Part shown: positions 4,752-5,877 of the stretch, piece by piece
How the letters are laid out: each line of letters opens with the position of its first letter
Numbering within the stretch: position 1 is the stretch's first letter
Assembly: GCA_902727945.1 (NCBI GenBank)
Contig: CACVAV010000203.1
Location: 1-5,877, forward strand
Direction: 5' to 3'
Length of the DNA: 5,877 nucleotides
Source: an uncultured Thiotrichaceae bacterium
GTDB taxonomy: Bacteria; Pseudomonadota; Gammaproteobacteria; Thiotrichales; Thiotrichaceae
Program-made: the position numbers and the translations under genes
Notes under the pieces: generated by a model
Seen by the model: only the letters and a program-made list of their open reading frames with translations
Database searches by the model: none
Told to the model about the DNA's origin: nothing

Positions 4752-5877
4752 TTATTCAGCCAGGCGTTGTTTTAAAACAAGCTGCGCTTTGTTTATTTCG
4801 CTTAAGCTGAATTCTTCGATGATGCGTCCGGCAATCCATAAGTGCTGAGAAGCGTTCCGGGTTTGTTTCAGTTTGATCGAAGCCCGTGCTTTTATGTGGT
4901 AAGCTGAAACTACCTCGCGGGCTAACCGCCTGACTTGTGGGTGTGTTGGGGAAATGCGCTTGAGTAGGCGAATATAGTAAATACTACCTGAATCTGCTTG
5001 TTCACTTAAATTTCCTTTTTCGATGGCGTTGTAAGCTCTTTCGATTAATTGCTTGCGGTTCAAGCCATTGGCAGTCAATTTTTCTTCATCTATTTTTACG
5101 TCCTTGCTTACTGAAGTGGCTTGCTGATCCATTTTCTTTTCTGCTGTTTCGTCCTGGTCGGATGAAGTGTCAGTTGATGTGAGTGGAGTGTCGGATTGTT
5201 TTTCAGCTGGCGCTGTGATGATGTGATCCTTGTTTCCATTGTCCGGCTTTTTGACAGGAAATTCAGTGACTGGGAATGAATCGGCTATATCTTCCATTGA
5301 GACAATAGCAGTTGTTTGAGTCAGTATTTCAGGAGATTGTATTATAAGCTCTGGCTCTTGAGCTTCTTCCGTTTCTATAGTTACCGGTGATGCTGATTGT
5401 ATTTGTGGTTTTTCAGGTTCTGGTGCTTTTGCTGATTCAAGTTCCCGAGCTGGAGTGAGAGGTTTTTCTGCTTCCTTTGTCTGGGTGCTGATTATTGGGC
5501 TGCTGATTGCCATGTTTTCAGGAACGGGTGATGGTTTGTCTTGCTGACTAAGAAGTAGCGGTTTTTCTTGCTCTGGTTCCGTAGCGCCCGCTACAGGTAT
5601 AGTTGGTACCGGATTATTGGCGGGTGTCGTTAATGTTGGTTCGGGGTGTATTGCTGATTTTTTAATAACAGCTTTGTTTATAAGTTCCGATTGCTGATAA
5701 AAGTAAGTACCTCCTGCCGCTGCGATTCCGGCTAACACACTGAAACCGAACATTGTGTATACAATCTTGCGGCCCTTTTTGTGGTTCGGGGCCGGAGGGA
5801 GCAAATTCATTTCCAGCTGAATTTTCTGGAATTGTTCTGTTAATGCTGTTCCCAGTATTTTTACGCCCCCCGGAATG
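4752..5877 (-). CDS. Uncharacterised membrane-anchored protein with long low-complexity linker and C-terminal helical domain (5' end probably outside window)
   Basis: I do not recognise this gene. From the first ATG (5808-5810) it encodes 352 residues. Numbered from that ATG: a basic cluster HKKGRK (10-15), one membrane helix at about 16-38 (VYTMFGFSVLAGIAAAGG), and a Pro/Glu/Ser/Thr-rich low-complexity linker from about 40 to 245. A folded alpha-helical domain follows from about 250 to 352, from LIERAYNAIEKGNL through RISPTHPQVRRL to a final helix pair. That domain resembles the TPR-like tail seen after low-complexity linkers in some proteobacterial TonB-family and kinase proteins (an inference from pattern). 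Topology is probably N-in with the linker and domain in the periplasm. The ATG has no usable ribosome site (GGAA directly abuts it), and the frame continues without a stop or another start codon for 22 more codons to the window edge. The annotation therefore runs to the edge as a partial gene; if ATG 5810 is real, the gene is complete. Hand counts of three 60-base linker lines give 38-45% GC, against 48-58% in two gyrA lines. Confidence 0.75.
   Translation of the reverse strand, partial: IPGGVKILGTALTEQFQKIQLEMNLLPPAPNHKKGRKIVYTMFGFSVLAGIAAAGGTYFYQQSELINKAVIKKSAIHPEPTLTTPANNPVPTIPVAGATEPEQEKPLLLSQQDKPSPVPENMAISSPIISTQTKEAEKPLTPARELESAKAPEPEKPQIQSASPVTIETEEAQEPELIIQSPEILTQTTAIVSMEDIADSFPVTEFPVKKPDNGNKDHIITAPAEKQSDTPLTSTDTSSDQDETAEKKMDQQATSVSKDVKIDEEKLTANGLNRKQLIERAYNAIEKGNLSEQADSGSIYYIRLLKRISPTHPQVRRLAREVVSAYHIKARASIKLKQTRNASQHLWIAGRIIEEFSLSEINKAQLVLKQRLAE

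Overview
The window looks like a chromosomal segment of a gammaproteobacterium. GyrA keeps exactly the residue numbering of the E. coli protein (Thr83, Asp87, Tyr122, GyrA box at 560-566). The prephenate dehydratase is of the Pseudomonas type: an N-terminal chorismate mutase with an FYRPERE motif, fused to a dehydratase and an ACT domain. I cannot name the order or genus from sequence alone. Base composition is intermediate, and the last gene is visibly more AT-rich.

Layout. Positions 1-162 hold the last 53 codons of a DsbA/thioredoxin-fold protein, followed by a strong hairpin at 188-217. A roughly 210-base gap follows and ends in a very good extended -10 promoter (328-336). This drives gyrA (372-3035, DNA gyrase subunit A, 887 residues, apparently intact). 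After 91 non-coding bases comes pheA (3127-4206, bifunctional chorismate mutase/prephenate dehydratase, 359 residues). Twelve bases later is an unrecognised 160-residue protein (4219-4701) with one membrane anchor and a proline-rich exported part. A hairpin at 4712-4747 separates it from a convergent minus-strand gene (4752 to the window edge). That gene encodes a second unrecognised single-pass membrane protein, with a long low-complexity linker and a C-terminal helical domain. Its reading frame stays open to the window edge, so its N terminus is probably missing.

How the genes relate. gyrA, pheA and the 160-residue gene share a strand with no convincing terminator between them, so they could form one transcription unit: a housekeeping topoisomerase, phenylalanine biosynthesis and a small envelope protein. 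In Pseudomonas and many relatives serC lies between gyrA and pheA; here it is absent. The two envelope proteins share a layout (basic N-side, one membrane helix, proline-rich extended region), but no shared function can be read from the sequence.

Most of the window is ordinary housekeeping DNA. I found no mobile element, CRISPR array, RNA gene or clear novel system. The most open questions concern the two uncharacterised envelope proteins and the translation start of the smaller one.
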